A stretch of 48,210 bases of DNA from an uncultured Lachnospiraceae bacterium (GCA_910584695.1 CAJUBR010000011.1:1-48210), one strand, 5' to 3'; shown: positions 32,965 through 41,678, counted from the first letter of the stretch. A program made the numbers and translations. Notes: generated by a model from the letters alone, not told the origin.

Positions 32965-34953
32965 TCATGCAGTTTTTCCCGTATATAACTGGTAATATTT
33001 TCCCTTCTGTTCAATCAGTTCATCATGGGTTCCCTTTTCAATAATTTTTCCATGCTCTAAAACTACGATACAGTCACTGTTTTTTACGGTCGACAATCTG
33101 TGAGCAATCACAAATGTGGTGCGTCCCTCCATCAGTTTATCCATTCCGTCCTGAACAAGACGTTCCGTACGGGTATCGATAGAAGAAGTCGCTTCATCCA
33201 AAATCAATGCCGGTGGATTGGCTACTGCCGCTCTTGCAATCGCAAGAAGCTGCCGCTGCCCCTGACTTAGATTTGCTCCGTCTCCCGTTAATACCGTATC
33301 ATATCCCTGTGGAAGATGTTTGATAAAATTATGGGCATTGGCAAGCTTTGCGGCTGCAATCACCTCTTCGTCCGTTGCATCTAAGTTCCCGTACCGGATA
33401 TTTTCCATAACCGTATTGGTAAATAAATGGGTATCCTGAAGCACGATTCCCAGTGAATGTCTTAAATCCGCTTTCTTTATCTTATTGATATTAATGCCAT
33501 CATAACGTATCTTACCGTCCTGGATATCATAAAAACGGTTGATCAGATTGGTAATCGTTGTCTTTCCTGCACCGGTAGAGCCTACAAAGGCAATCTTCTG
33601 TCCCGGCTTTGCATAAAGCTTGATATCATGAAGCACCATTTTTTCATCCGTATACCCAAAATCCACACCGTCCAATACCAGATCTCCCTGAAGTGGTTTA
33701 TAATCCACCGTTCCGTCAGCCTGATGTTCATGCTTCCATGCCCATTTCCCGGTATATTTCTTTGTACTCTCCGTAAGCTCTCCGTTCTTTTCCTCTGCGG
33801 TCACCAGTTTTACATAACCATCATCCACTTCCGGTTCCTCATCTAAAAGCCGGAATACTCTGTCTGCACCTGCCATCGCCATAACAATCGCATTTAACTG
33901 CATACTGACCTGATTAATAGGCATATTAAAGCTCTTATTAAAGCTTAGGAAACTGGCAAGAGTTCCTAATGTCAAACCTCCGATATTCCCAAGTGCCATA
34001 ACACCACCGATAATGGTACAGATCACATAACTGATATTACCAATCTGTGCATTTACCGGCATTAAAATATTCGCAAATTTATTTGCCTGATAGGCACTGT
34101 CAAACAACTGGTCATTTAACTTATTAAAATCCTTTATACTTTCCTCTTCGTGGCAGAATACCTTTACTACCTTCTGCCCTGACATCATTTCCTCAATATA
34201 ACCATTTACAATACCTAAATCTCTTTGCTGCTTCATAAAATAACTGCTGGATTTTCCTGCCAATTTCTTTGCTGTAAATAGCATGATTCCAACCATTACC
34301 AATGTCACAACCGTAAGGGGAATACTCAGCATAACCATGCAGACCAGTACACTCACAATCGTAATGGCACTGTTTAAAAGCTGGGGCATACTTTGAGATA
34401 TCACCTGTCTTAACGTATCAATGTCATTCGTATAGACAGACATAATATCACCATGGGCATGAGTGTCAAAATACTTAATTGGCAGACCCTCCATATGCAT
34501 GAATAAATCATCTCTCAAATCTCTTAAGGTTCCCTGAGTCACATTTACCATCAAACGGTTATAAACCCATGTGGCAAGAACACCTAACACATAGAAACAT
34601 GCAACCCTTCCGATTGCCGCCGCAAGCTCCGAAAAATCAGGATTACTGCTCTTTAAAAGTGGTGTAATATAATCATCAATTAATGTCTGCATAAACATGG
34701 TTCCCTGTACATTACAGAGTACACTTAGAAAGATGCACACTACCACCGTAATGATATAAAACCGATAGTGATTCATAACATAGGCAAACAGCCTTTTCAT
34801 TACTTTCCCGGGATGTTCTACTCCTGAATCCCTTTTCTTTTTCTTAAGCTGCTTTTCTTCCTGTTTCTCTTCCTGTTTCTCTTCCTCTTTTACAGTCAAA
34901 TTTTCATAACTCTTTGTTTCATCTATCGATGTTTCATTCTGCTTCTTTTCCAT
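32965..34953 (-). CDS. Heterodimeric ABC exporter, subunit with canonical ATP site
   Basis: A 662-residue half-transporter: six helices (about 60-350) then an ATPase domain with Walker A GSTGAGKTTITNLI, signature LSQGQ (NLSQGQRQLLAIARAA) and Walker B ALILDEATSSID with the catalytic Glu. The N-terminal 40 residues are a charged tail with repeated EEKQ units. The partner gene ends 2 bases before this start. By layout and motifs it resembles LmrCD/YheHI multidrug exporters; substrate unknown. Likely repressed by the MarR protein encoded upstream. Confidence 0.93.
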   Translation of the reverse strand: MEKKQNETSIDETKSYENLTVKEEEKQEEKQEEKQLKKKKRDSGVEHPGKVMKRLFAYVMNHYRFYIITVVVCIFLSVLCNVQGTMFMQTLIDDYITPLLKSSNPDFSELAAAIGRVACFYVLGVLATWVYNRLMVNVTQGTLRDLRDDLFMHMEGLPIKYFDTHAHGDIMSVYTNDIDTLRQVISQSMPQLLNSAITIVSVLVCMVMLSIPLTVVTLVMVGIMLFTAKKLAGKSSSYFMKQQRDLGIVNGYIEEMMSGQKVVKVFCHEEESIKDFNKLNDQLFDSAYQANKFANILMPVNAQIGNISYVICTIIGGVMALGNIGGLTLGTLASFLSFNKSFNMPINQVSMQLNAIVMAMAGADRVFRLLDEEPEVDDGYVKLVTAEEKNGELTESTKKYTGKWAWKHEHQADGTVDYKPLQGDLVLDGVDFGYTDEKMVLHDIKLYAKPGQKIAFVGSTGAGKTTITNLINRFYDIQDGKIRYDGININKIKKADLRHSLGIVLQDTHLFTNTVMENIRYGNLDATDEEVIAAAKLANAHNFIKHLPQGYDTVLTGDGANLSQGQRQLLAIARAAVANPPALILDEATSSIDTRTERLVQDGMDKLMEGRTTFVIAHRLSTVKNSDCIVVLEHGKIIEKGTHDELIEQKGKYYQLYTGKTA

Positions 34954-34955
34954 TC

Positions 34956-36707
34956 TTAATTTGCACCTCCTGCCTCATCAAAATCACCGCTTCCACCCGT
35001 CTGGGATTCATAAATATCACGGTAAATTTCATTTTGTTCTAACAGCTCTTCATGGGTACCAAATCCATTGACCTCACCATTTTCCATCACAATAATGCGG
35101 TCAGCTCCCTCTACACTGGAAATACGCTGTGCAATGATAATCTTTGTCGTTCCGGGAATTTCTTCTTTAAATGCCTTACGGATTCTTGCATCGGTTGCCG
35201 TATCCACCGCACTGGTGGAATCGTCCAGAATCAATATCTTTGGTTTTTTTAACAATGCTCTTGCAATACAAAGTCTCTGTTTCTGACCTCCGGAAACATT
35301 GGTTCCTCCCTGTTCAATATAGGTGTCATAACCATCCGGAAAACCTTCAATAAAATCATCGGCACATGCCAGTTTACAAACACGGATACACTCCTCCCTG
35401 CTGGCATCTTTATCGCCCCAACGGAGATTTTCTAAAATCGTGCCGGAAAATAATACATTTTTCTGAAGTACAACGGCAACCTCATTTCTTAAAGTCTCTA
35501 AGTCATAGGAACGAACATCTTTTCCTCCTACTAAAATACTTCCCTCTGATACATCATAAATACGGCTCACCAGATTCACCAGGGAGGTTTTTGAACTACC
35601 GGTGCCACCGATAATTCCGATGGTTTCTCCCGAATGAATATCCAAATTAATATCTTTTAAAACCCATTCCTCCGCTCCTTCATGATAACTGAAATTCACA
35701 TGATCAAAGGTTATACTTCCGTCCGGCACTTCCCTATCCGGATTTTCCGGATTTGTCAAGGTGCTCTCTTCTTCTAAAACCTCTGCAATACGTTTTGCAC
35801 TCGCCATACTCATGGAAATCATAACAAATACCATAGAAAGCATCATCAGGCTCATCAAAATATTCATACAATACGTAAACAGACTCATCAATTCACCGGT
35901 CGTAAGGGCAGAGTTCACAATCATTTTTGCCCCCAGCCAGGAAATCAACATGATACAGCTATAAACCGTCGCCATCATAAATGGAGCATTCAGTGTGACA
36001 ATACTCTCTGCTTTCACAAACATGTTGTATAGATTCCCGCTGGCTTTCGTAAAACGTGTTCTCTCATAGTCTTCACGGACAAATGCTTTCACGACCCGGA
36101 TTGCAGACACATTTTCCTGCACACTCTCATTTAGGTCATCATATTTCGGAAATACCTGATTAAAATGTTTCATTGCAAAGTAAATAATCCCGGCAAGGAT
36201 GCTTCCCAGTATCAGTACTGCCGCCAGATACACACTGGCGAGTCTTGGACTGATCAAAAAGGACATGACCATAGCACAAATCAAGCTGAACGGTGCCCTT
36301 GTACACATACGCAGAATCATCTGATAGGCATTCTGGATATTCGTAATATCCGTCGTCATACGGGTTACCAGCCCCGCAGTTGAAAATTTATCAATATTCG
36401 CAAAAGAGAACGTCTGAATATTTTCATACATCCCTTTTCTTAAATTTCTTGCCAGTCCCGCTGAAGCTTTTGCACCATACTTGCCGCCTAGCACACCTGC
36501 CGTAAGACCAAGCCCTGCCGCAATCACCATAAAAAAGCCCATTTTATAGATGTACTGGATATCTCCTTTATTCACTCCGTTATCAATAATTGCCGCCATC
36601 ATCAAAGGAATAATCATTTCCATGATTACCTCTGAAATCATAAAAACCGGAGTCAGAATGGAATCCTTGCGAAATCCATATAACTGTTTTCCTAATGTCT
36701 TTAACAT
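34956..36707 (-). CDS. Heterodimeric ABC exporter, subunit with degenerate ATP site
   Basis: A 583-residue half-transporter: six helices (about 15-310), then the ATPase domain. Walker A reads GGTGSSKTSLVNL (Ser in place of Gly before Lys), the signature is normal (NVSGGQKQRLCIARAL), and Walker B reads ILILDDSTSAVD with Asp in place of the catalytic Glu. This is the expected pattern for the non-hydrolysing site of a heterodimeric exporter. The start at 36707 (MLKTLGKQLYGF) has AAAGGAGATG upstream; the open frame upstream is part of an inserted repeat element and is not coding. Confidence 0.93.
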   Translation of the reverse strand: MLKTLGKQLYGFRKDSILTPVFMISEVIMEMIIPLMMAAIIDNGVNKGDIQYIYKMGFFMVIAAGLGLTAGVLGGKYGAKASAGLARNLRKGMYENIQTFSFANIDKFSTAGLVTRMTTDITNIQNAYQMILRMCTRAPFSLICAMVMSFLISPRLASVYLAAVLILGSILAGIIYFAMKHFNQVFPKYDDLNESVQENVSAIRVVKAFVREDYERTRFTKASGNLYNMFVKAESIVTLNAPFMMATVYSCIMLISWLGAKMIVNSALTTGELMSLFTYCMNILMSLMMLSMVFVMISMSMASAKRIAEVLEEESTLTNPENPDREVPDGSITFDHVNFSYHEGAEEWVLKDINLDIHSGETIGIIGGTGSSKTSLVNLVSRIYDVSEGSILVGGKDVRSYDLETLRNEVAVVLQKNVLFSGTILENLRWGDKDASREECIRVCKLACADDFIEGFPDGYDTYIEQGGTNVSGGQKQRLCIARALLKKPKILILDDSTSAVDTATDARIRKAFKEEIPGTTKIIIAQRISSVEGADRIIVMENGEVNGFGTHEELLEQNEIYRDIYESQTGGSGDFDEAGGAN

Positions 36708-36724
36708 GTTGTCATCTCCTTTTT

Positions 36725-37045
36725 CTATTTTTAATCTATCTAGGTATTTGCGAAACTCTCTATTTTCAAAATCTAGTTGTTCAATATAGACAATATCATA
36801 AGCAGGGTGCTTTGGAGCCGTTGGTACTTGCATTGAGTACTTGGCGAGGTTCCTTGGAGCCTAGTACGAAAGCACACTTGCACACTTTGCGAGGTTTTTT
36901 CGAGCTTAGTGGGCATAGTGTTGCATTGCTTATGTACCATTACGAGCGACAAGCAGCGAAAGCGTGCCCAGTGTTGATATTGCCTATATTGTACAACGGT
37001 CGGTAACGAAAACAGAGTTTCGCAATTGCCTATTTTTAATCTATC
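36725..37045. mobile_element. MITE-like foldback element with a 16-bp direct repeat
   Basis: CTATTTTTAATCTATC occurs exactly at 36725-36740 and 37030-37045, in the same orientation. Between them lies a 289-bp segment with imperfect inverted repeats at its ends: the left end (TTGCGAAACTCT, then GTTGTTCAATATAGACAATA to 36797) is matched in reverse complement by the right end (36975-37029). The interior has no convincing gene. One copy of the direct repeat belongs to the end of marR and the other to the leader of the exporter gene, so removing the unit restores a compact operon. Confidence 0.85.
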
Positions 37046-37518
37046 AGATTATCCTGCATCTTCTTAATAATTCGGAAGAACAGGCTGATCTCCTCCTTTG
37101 TCAGACCTTCACAGACCTTTCGTTCCATTTCCTCTCTTCCCTGCTCCATTTTATGCGTGTAGTTTTGTCCCTTATCCGTCAGACAGACCCTTTTAAGCCT
37201 TGCATCTCCTGCTACCGCCTGCCTTACAATATAACCCTTTTCCTCCATTGTCTTAAGTGTTCCCGCTATGGAAGATTTTCCAACTTTAAACTTTTTTTCT
37301 ATATCTTTTTGAAAGATATCCTTTCCTTCATTCCTTGCGAGATATTCAATAATCCAGCCATTCATCATTGACATATCCTCAAAGCCATTCTGGTGCATCA
37401 TTGCCTTCATGGTCCTGCGAAACAGATGATCCAATGCTTTAAGCTGATAACCTACATGGTCTTCTTCTCTTCCGGCTTCACATCCCTTGGGATATTCTCC
37501 CTCTTCTTTTATCTCCAT
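37036..37518 (-). CDS. MarR-family transcriptional regulator
   Basis: A 160-residue winged-helix regulator. The HTH is visible as FQKDIEKKFKVGKSSIAGTL followed by a wing KGYIVRQAVAGDARLKRV and DKG, typical of MarR. It precedes the heterodimeric exporter genes, separated from them by an inserted element. The ATG follows a GGAGG-type ribosome site (GGAGGTGGAAAGAA). A long perfect inverted repeat overlaps its transcription start and is the likely autoregulatory site. Expected ligand: a drug-like or phenolic compound (family knowledge). Confidence 0.93.
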   Translation of the reverse strand: MEIKEEGEYPKGCEAGREEDHVGYQLKALDHLFRRTMKAMMHQNGFEDMSMMNGWIIEYLARNEGKDIFQKDIEKKFKVGKSSIAGTLKTMEEKGYIVRQAVAGDARLKRVCLTDKGQNYTHKMEQGREEMERKVCEGLTKEEISLFFRIIKKMQDNLID

Positions 37519-37535
37519 TTCTTTCCACCTCCATA

Positions 37536-37589
37536 AAAATGTCCAATGCCGAACTGTTCGTTCTTTAACAGTTCGGCATTGGACATTTT
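37536..37589. promoter_or_regulatory. Perfect 23-bp inverted repeat at the marR transcription start
   Basis: Arms at 37536-37558 and 37567-37589 are exact reverse complements (core CCAATGCCGAACTGTT) around an 8-base loop. It lies from the -10 of the marR promoter to 18 bases before the ATG. It may be an operator for MarR, or a hairpin that works as terminator for the upstream PH-domain gene (TTTTTATGG follows on the minus strand). Both roles are possible. Confidence 0.75.
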
Positions 37590-37613
37590 ATTCCTTTTAC
37601 CAATATTTTTCAA
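37585..37613 (-). promoter_or_regulatory. Promoter for marR and the exporter operon
   Basis: Minus strand TTGAAA (37613-37608), 17-bp spacer, TAAAAT (37590-37585). The -10 overlaps the outer edge of the long inverted repeat. Confidence 0.6.
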
Positions 37614-37634
37614 GTCCTATTTTTAAGTTTCACA

Positions 37635-37661
37635 ATATTGTCACATTCGCTATATTGTCAC
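37635..37661. repeat. Two 10-bp direct repeats (ATATTGTCAC)
   Basis: ATATTGTCAC occurs at 37635-37644 and 37652-37661, a 17-bp period, just upstream of the marR -35. It could be a tandem regulator site; the second copy touches the stop of the PH-domain gene. Confidence 0.5.
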
Positions 37662-38035
37662 TAAATCAAATCCTCTGCATCATCATCCATATCCGCCATA
37701 TATTCCCGGTTGGTAACCCGTTTCTTATCCCGCTGCTCCTCTACCAGTTTCGATAACGTTTCTTTTACTTCTCCCGGCTTTTTCACACTAATAATATCAA
37801 AATTGCCAAGCGTCTTATCTGCTGACGAACAGTGAATTGTGCCTACTCCAAAAATCCTTTGTCCCAAAGTCCTCGTAAGACTGATATCCATAATACGGTA
37901 AAGACGCACTTCATCTTCCTTCTGCGTCAAAAACCCTGTTTTCACAAACAGTCTTTCTCCGTCTAATTCATACTTTGTAAAAGAAAGGGGTAATCCAAAT
38001 AAAGTTCTTTTCCTGTCCTGCCATACTAATTCCAT
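37661..38035 (-). CDS. Bacterial PH-domain protein (YdbT/DUF304-like)
   Basis: A 124-residue soluble protein. Its central part (KYELDGERLFVKTGFLTQKE, RLYRIMDISLTRTLGQRIFG, GTIHCSSADKTLGNFDIISV) has the pattern of the bacterial PH fold (bPH_2), with an acidic C-terminal tail (DMDDDAEDL). These proteins bind lipids or partner proteins at the membrane; exact role unknown. Ribosome site GGAGGATATAAA precedes the ATG. It lies directly upstream of marR on the same strand. Confidence 0.85.
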   Translation of the reverse strand: MELVWQDRKRTLFGLPLSFTKYELDGERLFVKTGFLTQKEDEVRLYRIMDISLTRTLGQRIFGVGTIHCSSADKTLGNFDIISVKKPGEVKETLSKLVEEQRDKKRVTNREYMADMDDDAEDLI

Positions 38036-38122
38036 TTTATATCCTCCAATATCCTATTTAATATCATTCTACCATTTTTGACTGCAAAACTCAATTTGAA
38101 TTCACACGTATACGTCAAAAAT

Positions 38123-38161
38123 AAGATGCTGTCAAAACATTTATGTTCCAACAAGCATCTT
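38123..38161 (-). terminator. Terminator after the 13-codon ORF
   Basis: AAGATGCT (38123-38130) pairs with AGCATCTT (38154-38161); on the minus strand the stem is followed by ATTTTT. The stem starts at the stop codon of the tiny ORF. Confidence 0.65.
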
Positions 38162-38201
38162 AATTTATAGATGTCAATTGCTGTATCCTTTTAGCAGCCA
38201 T
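38160..38201 (-). CDS. Candidate 13-residue peptide
   Basis: Minus strand MAAKRIQQLTSIN with a perfect ribosome site (AGGAGG, 7 bases before the ATG) and a terminator that starts at its stop codon. The compact layout between two terminators suggests an independent small transcript, but so short an ORF could be chance. No function is suggested. Confidence 0.35.
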   Translation of the reverse strand: MAAKRIQQLTSIN

Positions 38202-38293
38202 ATTTCATCCTCCTCTCCAACATGCCGAATGATCATTCTAATAATATTAACGCACAATTTATAAAAATTGATCCCTTTTTTATTTTTATTATG

Positions 38294-38336
38294 AAAAAAC
38301 AGGCGGATACCTTTTAAGGGATTCCAACCTGTTTTT
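38294..38336 (-). terminator. Terminator of the HAD gene
   Basis: AAAACAGG (38296-38303) pairs with CCTGTTTT (38328-38335), with a partly paired interior; on the minus strand it is followed by TTTTTT. T residues on both sides allow bidirectional action. It lies 100 bases beyond the HAD stop. Confidence 0.75.
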
Positions 38337-38435
38337 CTGTCTTTATTCTTTTCATATAGTTAAATATCCGAGCAAAAATGACTGCTTAGCTCTCCGCTCG
38401 TGGGAACAATACATAACCTGCTAAAAACTTCCAGT

Positions 38436-39071
38436 CTAAGAAAATATCTCGTTTATAACCTCCGGCAGCTCTTCAAAACTGTGAACAGCCTGCACCGGCT
38501 GCTTCACCGATCCAAATCCATAGGCCGCATGAATAAACTTCACCCCGGCTTCCATGCTGGCATCATAATCTCCCTGAATATCCCCCACATAAACCGCTTC
38601 TGACAATTGATTACGCTGTACGATTTTACGTATGTTATCCCCTTTTTTTAACCCGTTATTCCCATAGCACTCAATATCTTCAAAATAATGTCCAAATCCG
38701 TAATGTTCTAAGAAGGCTTCTATATACCCCCTCTGGCAATTACTTACAATATACAGTGGATATTGTTCCTTCAAGCTTTTTAAGGTTTCCTCCAGCTTTG
38801 GATATAAGATACCGCCATGCTTACGCAGATAATCATTTTCCTCCTGACAGCATATTTCCAAAAGTCTCATCCTTTTTTCTTCTTCTAATTCAGGAAACAG
38901 ACTGGCGGCAAGCTTATCCATTGTAAGTCCCATAACACTCTGTATTTCCTCTGCCGTAATCACTCTATCTTCCTGATGCTCTCTGACAACAACTTCGCTC
39001 CATGATTTTGCCACGCCTTCAGCGGAATCCCAAAGCGTTCCATCCATATCAAAAATTATGCCTTGTTTCAT
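38436..39071 (-). CDS. HAD-superfamily phosphatase (PGP/beta-PGM-like)
   Basis: A 211-residue hydrolase. Motif I FDMDGTLWDS (about 7-16, nucleophile Asp), motif II YIVSNCQRG, motif III Lys in NGLKKGDN and motif IV VGDIQGDYDAS are all present, with a four-helix cap inserted after motif I. Likely a phosphoglycolate phosphatase- or sugar-phosphatase-like enzyme; substrate cannot be read. Ribosome site AAGGAG before the ATG. Stands alone with its own terminator, divergent from the two-component system. Confidence 0.9.
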   Translation of the reverse strand: MKQGIIFDMDGTLWDSAEGVAKSWSEVVVREHQEDRVITAEEIQSVMGLTMDKLAASLFPELEEEKRMRLLEICCQEENDYLRKHGGILYPKLEETLKSLKEQYPLYIVSNCQRGYIEAFLEHYGFGHYFEDIECYGNNGLKKGDNIRKIVQRNQLSEAVYVGDIQGDYDASMEAGVKFIHAAYGFGSVKQPVQAVHSFEELPEVINEIFS

Positions 39072-39188
39072 TCTTATACTCCTTATTCTTATCTCTCTAT
39101 CAGTTTTACCACATTCCCGCTATTTAGTCAAAAACCCCGCTGCAAACAGCAAATTTCATCTATTTTTTATTATCTATCTAAAACTTTC

Positions 39189-39218
39189 TTGTATTATCTG
39201 CTATAATAATGATAAAAT
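39189..39218 (+). promoter_or_regulatory. Candidate promoter of the two-component operon
   Basis: TTGTAT (39189-39194), 18-bp spacer, TAAAAT (39213-39218). A TATAAT at 39202-39207 in the same stretch is an alternative -10. Confidence 0.4.
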
Positions 39219-39273
39219 ATGCCTATCAAAATGTACATCCCAAATTGATGGAAGAAACAACGAGGTATCCCAT

Positions 39274-39963
39274 ATGGTTCAAAAACAAATTCTTATTATA
39301 GATGATGATAAAGACCTGTCTATGATTATATCTGATCTGCTTGAAAGCTATGGCTATGGTGTGACATGTGCACCGGACAGTGAAACTGCTTTCCTCTTAC
39401 TGTCAGATAATATTTTTCATCTTATTCTGCTGGATATCAATCTCCCTGATTCCACAGGCTTTGAACTTTGCAGGGAACTACGGCATGTATCATCCATACC
39501 TATCATCTTTGCCAGTGCCCGTACCAGTGAAACGGACCGCATTACAGGATTGGATATAGGCGGTGACGATTACCTGCCAAAGCCTTACTCTATGAAAGAA
39601 CTTCTTTCCCGAATCAATGCCCTTATCCGAAGAACATACGGTTTTCACGAACAGGAACAAATCATAACCTTCGGCGGCATTTCAGTTAATATTACAGCCC
39701 GTACCATAACCAAAAACGGTACACCTGTTTCTCTTTCCCTGCGTGAATTTGATCTTCTTGCCTGCCTTTGCAGATATAAAAATGAAACGGTACCAAAAGA
39801 TAAGTTATTGTCGGAAGTATGGGGGGCATTCCATACAGTGGAACCGTCAACACTTACCGTGCATATCCGCTGGCTGCGTGAAAAATTAGAAGATACCCCT
39901 GCAGACCCTAAATATATCAAAACTGTCTGGGGAATCGGCTATATTTTGGAGGTGGGAGAATGA
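39274..39963 (+). CDS. OmpR/PhoB-family response regulator
   Basis: A 229-residue regulator: receiver domain (about 1-118) with IIDDDKD, phospho-acceptor Asp in LILLDINLPD (about residue 52), the conserved Ser/Thr in FASARTSE and Lys in LPKPYS, then a winged-helix DNA-binding domain (LSLREFDLLACLCRYKNETV, LTVHIRWLREKL, IKTVWGIGYILE). The ATG at 39274 has GAGG 8 bases upstream; 72 upstream in-frame codons lack a ribosome site and are not part of the gene. It overlaps the kinase gene by 4 bases (ATGA). Probably activates the ABC genes that follow. Confidence 0.94.
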   Translation: MVQKQILIIDDDKDLSMIISDLLESYGYGVTCAPDSETAFLLLSDNIFHLILLDINLPDSTGFELCRELRHVSSIPIIFASARTSETDRITGLDIGGDDYLPKPYSMKELLSRINALIRRTYGFHEQEQIITFGGISVNITARTITKNGTPVSLSLREFDLLACLCRYKNETVPKDKLLSEVWGAFHTVEPSTLTVHIRWLREKLEDTPADPKYIKTVWGIGYILEVGE

Positions 39964-41096
39964 AAGGAAAACTACTTAGAATAACTTTCCTATTTGCTAC
40001 AGTTTTGATTCTTATTACCGGAAGCTTTTTTTTCGACTATCCTATAGAAAAATCAGAAGATATACAATCAGAACAAATTATAGCGGTGAATGAAATCGAA
40101 CAACTAATCCGTTCCGGTCAATATGACATAGCAACTGAAAAGGCGGAAGATTTGCGGAAATTTATGCAGCCAGATGAATATAAACAGGAACATTCCGTCA
40201 AGTGGAGTCTTCTTTGCTTCATCAGCCTTATCTATCTGTTTTCCATATTGGGATATATATATTTTTCTATTTTACGTCCCTTTGACAAACTGAAGAAATT
40301 TTCTTCCAGTATTGCACAGGGAGATTTTAATTTACCTCTTAATTATGAACGTTCCAATTATTTTGGTGAATTTACATGGGCATTTGACAGTATGCGCCGG
40401 GAAATTACAAAAGCCCGTTCCTGTGAACGGGAGGCGATTGAAAATAATAAAACCATCATCGCTACGCTTTCCCATGATATAAAAACACCGATTTCTTCCA
40501 TCCGTGCCTATGCCGAAGGACTGGAAGCCAATCTTGACAGCACACCGGAAAAAAGGGCCCGCTATCTGCATATCCTAATGCATAAATGTGATGAAGTATC
40601 AAAACTGACAAATGATTTGTTCTTACATTCTCTTTCGGATTTGGATAAATTACAGATAAATGCTGAAGTATTTGAGTTATGTGAATTTATGAGAACGGCT
40701 GTATCGGAAATCACTGCGGAACAGCATAATATACATTTAGACATCCCCAATGATCAAATCCCTGTTTTGGCGGATAAAAACAGACTAATCCAAATTATGG
40801 AAAATCTGATTAACAATGCCTTAAAGTATGCAAAGTCCGATATTTTTATTACTCTTTCCATCTCTAATCATATTATTAAAATAAGCTTCCGTGACTATGG
40901 GACAGGAATCCCTGACGAGGATATGCCTTTTATTTTTGATAAATTTTACCGGGGCAGAAACTGCAACACAGAACAAGGTTCCGGTTTGGGATTATATATT
41001 GTCAAATATCTAACAGAGCAGATGGGAGGGAATATTCTATTACAAAATCATAGTGATGGACTAGAAGCAATCGTAACTTTGTCTGCAGCAAAATAG
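39960..41096 (+). CDS. Sensor histidine kinase
   Basis: A 378-residue membrane kinase: helix 1 (about 7-24), an extracellular loop of about 55 residues, helix 2 (about 82-105), a HAMP-like linker, then HisKA with the phospho-acceptor His172 in TLSHDIKTPISSIR and an HATPase domain (N box ENLINNALKYA, G1 DYGTGIPDED, G2 GSGLGLYIVKYL). Overlaps the regulator by 4 bases. With the ABC module downstream it resembles peptide-antibiotic sensing systems, though the extracellular loop is longer than in BceS. Confidence 0.93.
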   Translation: MKGKLLRITFLFATVLILITGSFFFDYPIEKSEDIQSEQIIAVNEIEQLIRSGQYDIATEKAEDLRKFMQPDEYKQEHSVKWSLLCFISLIYLFSILGYIYFSILRPFDKLKKFSSSIAQGDFNLPLNYERSNYFGEFTWAFDSMRREITKARSCEREAIENNKTIIATLSHDIKTPISSIRAYAEGLEANLDSTPEKRARYLHILMHKCDEVSKLTNDLFLHSLSDLDKLQINAEVFELCEFMRTAVSEITAEQHNIHLDIPNDQIPVLADKNRLIQIMENLINNALKYAKSDIFITLSISNHIIKISFRDYGTGIPDEDMPFIFDKFYRGRNCNTEQGSGLGLYIVKYLTEQMGGNILLQNHSDGLEAIVTLSAAK

Positions 41097-41106
41097 GAAA
41101 GGGTAA

Positions 41107-41514
41107 TCATACATATGACTTATACTTTGGCATGGCAAGTACAATCATAAAACAAAAGCTTATTATCATTCCCGAATACGTAAAAACATAGAAAAGCGGT
41201 CTTGGTTCCGTAACCATACTCGCATCATACGGATTTTTTATATCATATGCAATCTCTATATACTCACCAACTTTTTCCGTATATCCGTCGAGCGTAACAA
41301 ATCTATACTCTACATCATCTACCTCATATGTAACTACTGTATGTGAGAACCGCCCATAATGTCCACTTTTTTCCACAAATGCCATCACCTTAGCAGAACG
41401 ATCATAGAAACTTTTCGCCGAACGGTACTGTACAACACCCATAGTACCAAATATTATTATAATCGGCAGTAATGCTATCAAATATGCCAAAATCCAACGC
41501 ATCCTCTTACTCAT
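41107..41514 (-). CDS. Small membrane protein, DUF3592-like
   Basis: A 135-residue protein with helices at about 8-28 and 108-128 and an extracytoplasmic-type beta domain between them (VTYEVDDVEYRFVTLDGYTE, then VGEYIEIAYDIKNPYDA). The layout and the P-Y-D-A pattern match DUF3592-type proteins. Ends 10 bases after the kinase stop (convergent). GGAGG lies 16 bases from the ATG, longer than usual. Function unknown; it is not obviously part of the two-component/ABC module. Confidence 0.75.
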   Translation of the reverse strand: MSKRMRWILAYLIALLPIIIIFGTMGVVQYRSAKSFYDRSAKVMAFVEKSGHYGRFSHTVVTYEVDDVEYRFVTLDGYTEKVGEYIEIAYDIKNPYDASMVTEPRPLFYVFTYSGMIISFCFMIVLAMPKYKSYV

Positions 41515-41645
41515 AAAATTTTACTCTTAACCTCCAATATACATTACAGTTTTGTCTTGATATCATTATAACCTGTTTCTAATTTCTTTTCTATTCATTT
41601 TTCCACTCTTTTTTACACAAACAGGATTTCGTAAAAAACAACACG

Positions 41646-41678
41646 TTAAGGATTTCTTAATAACTTTTCCGGTAAAAT
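41646..41678 (+). promoter_or_regulatory. Candidate response-regulator box and promoter for the ABC genes
   Basis: TTAAGG (41646-41651) and TTAATA (41657-41662) form a direct repeat at 11-bp period, the spacing used by OmpR-family dimers, and TAAAAT (41673-41678) is a -10. No good -35 exists, since the -35 position falls inside the repeat, as in activated promoters. The start codon lies 62 bases downstream of the -10. Confidence 0.5.

Larger units (their letters stand above)
38036..38435. other. Intergenic region with a candidate tiny ORF and two terminators
   Basis: About 400 bases between the PH-domain and HAD genes, both on the minus strand. It contains the terminator of the HAD gene (38294-38336), a possible 13-codon ORF (38160-38201) and a second terminator (38123-38161). 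Nothing else was recognised. Confidence 0.6.

Noticed and set aside
36708..36833. Possible 42-residue N-terminal extension of the exporter subunit
   Set aside because: The upstream frame lies inside the inserted foldback element. The ATG at 36707 has its own AAAGGAG site and matches the family start.
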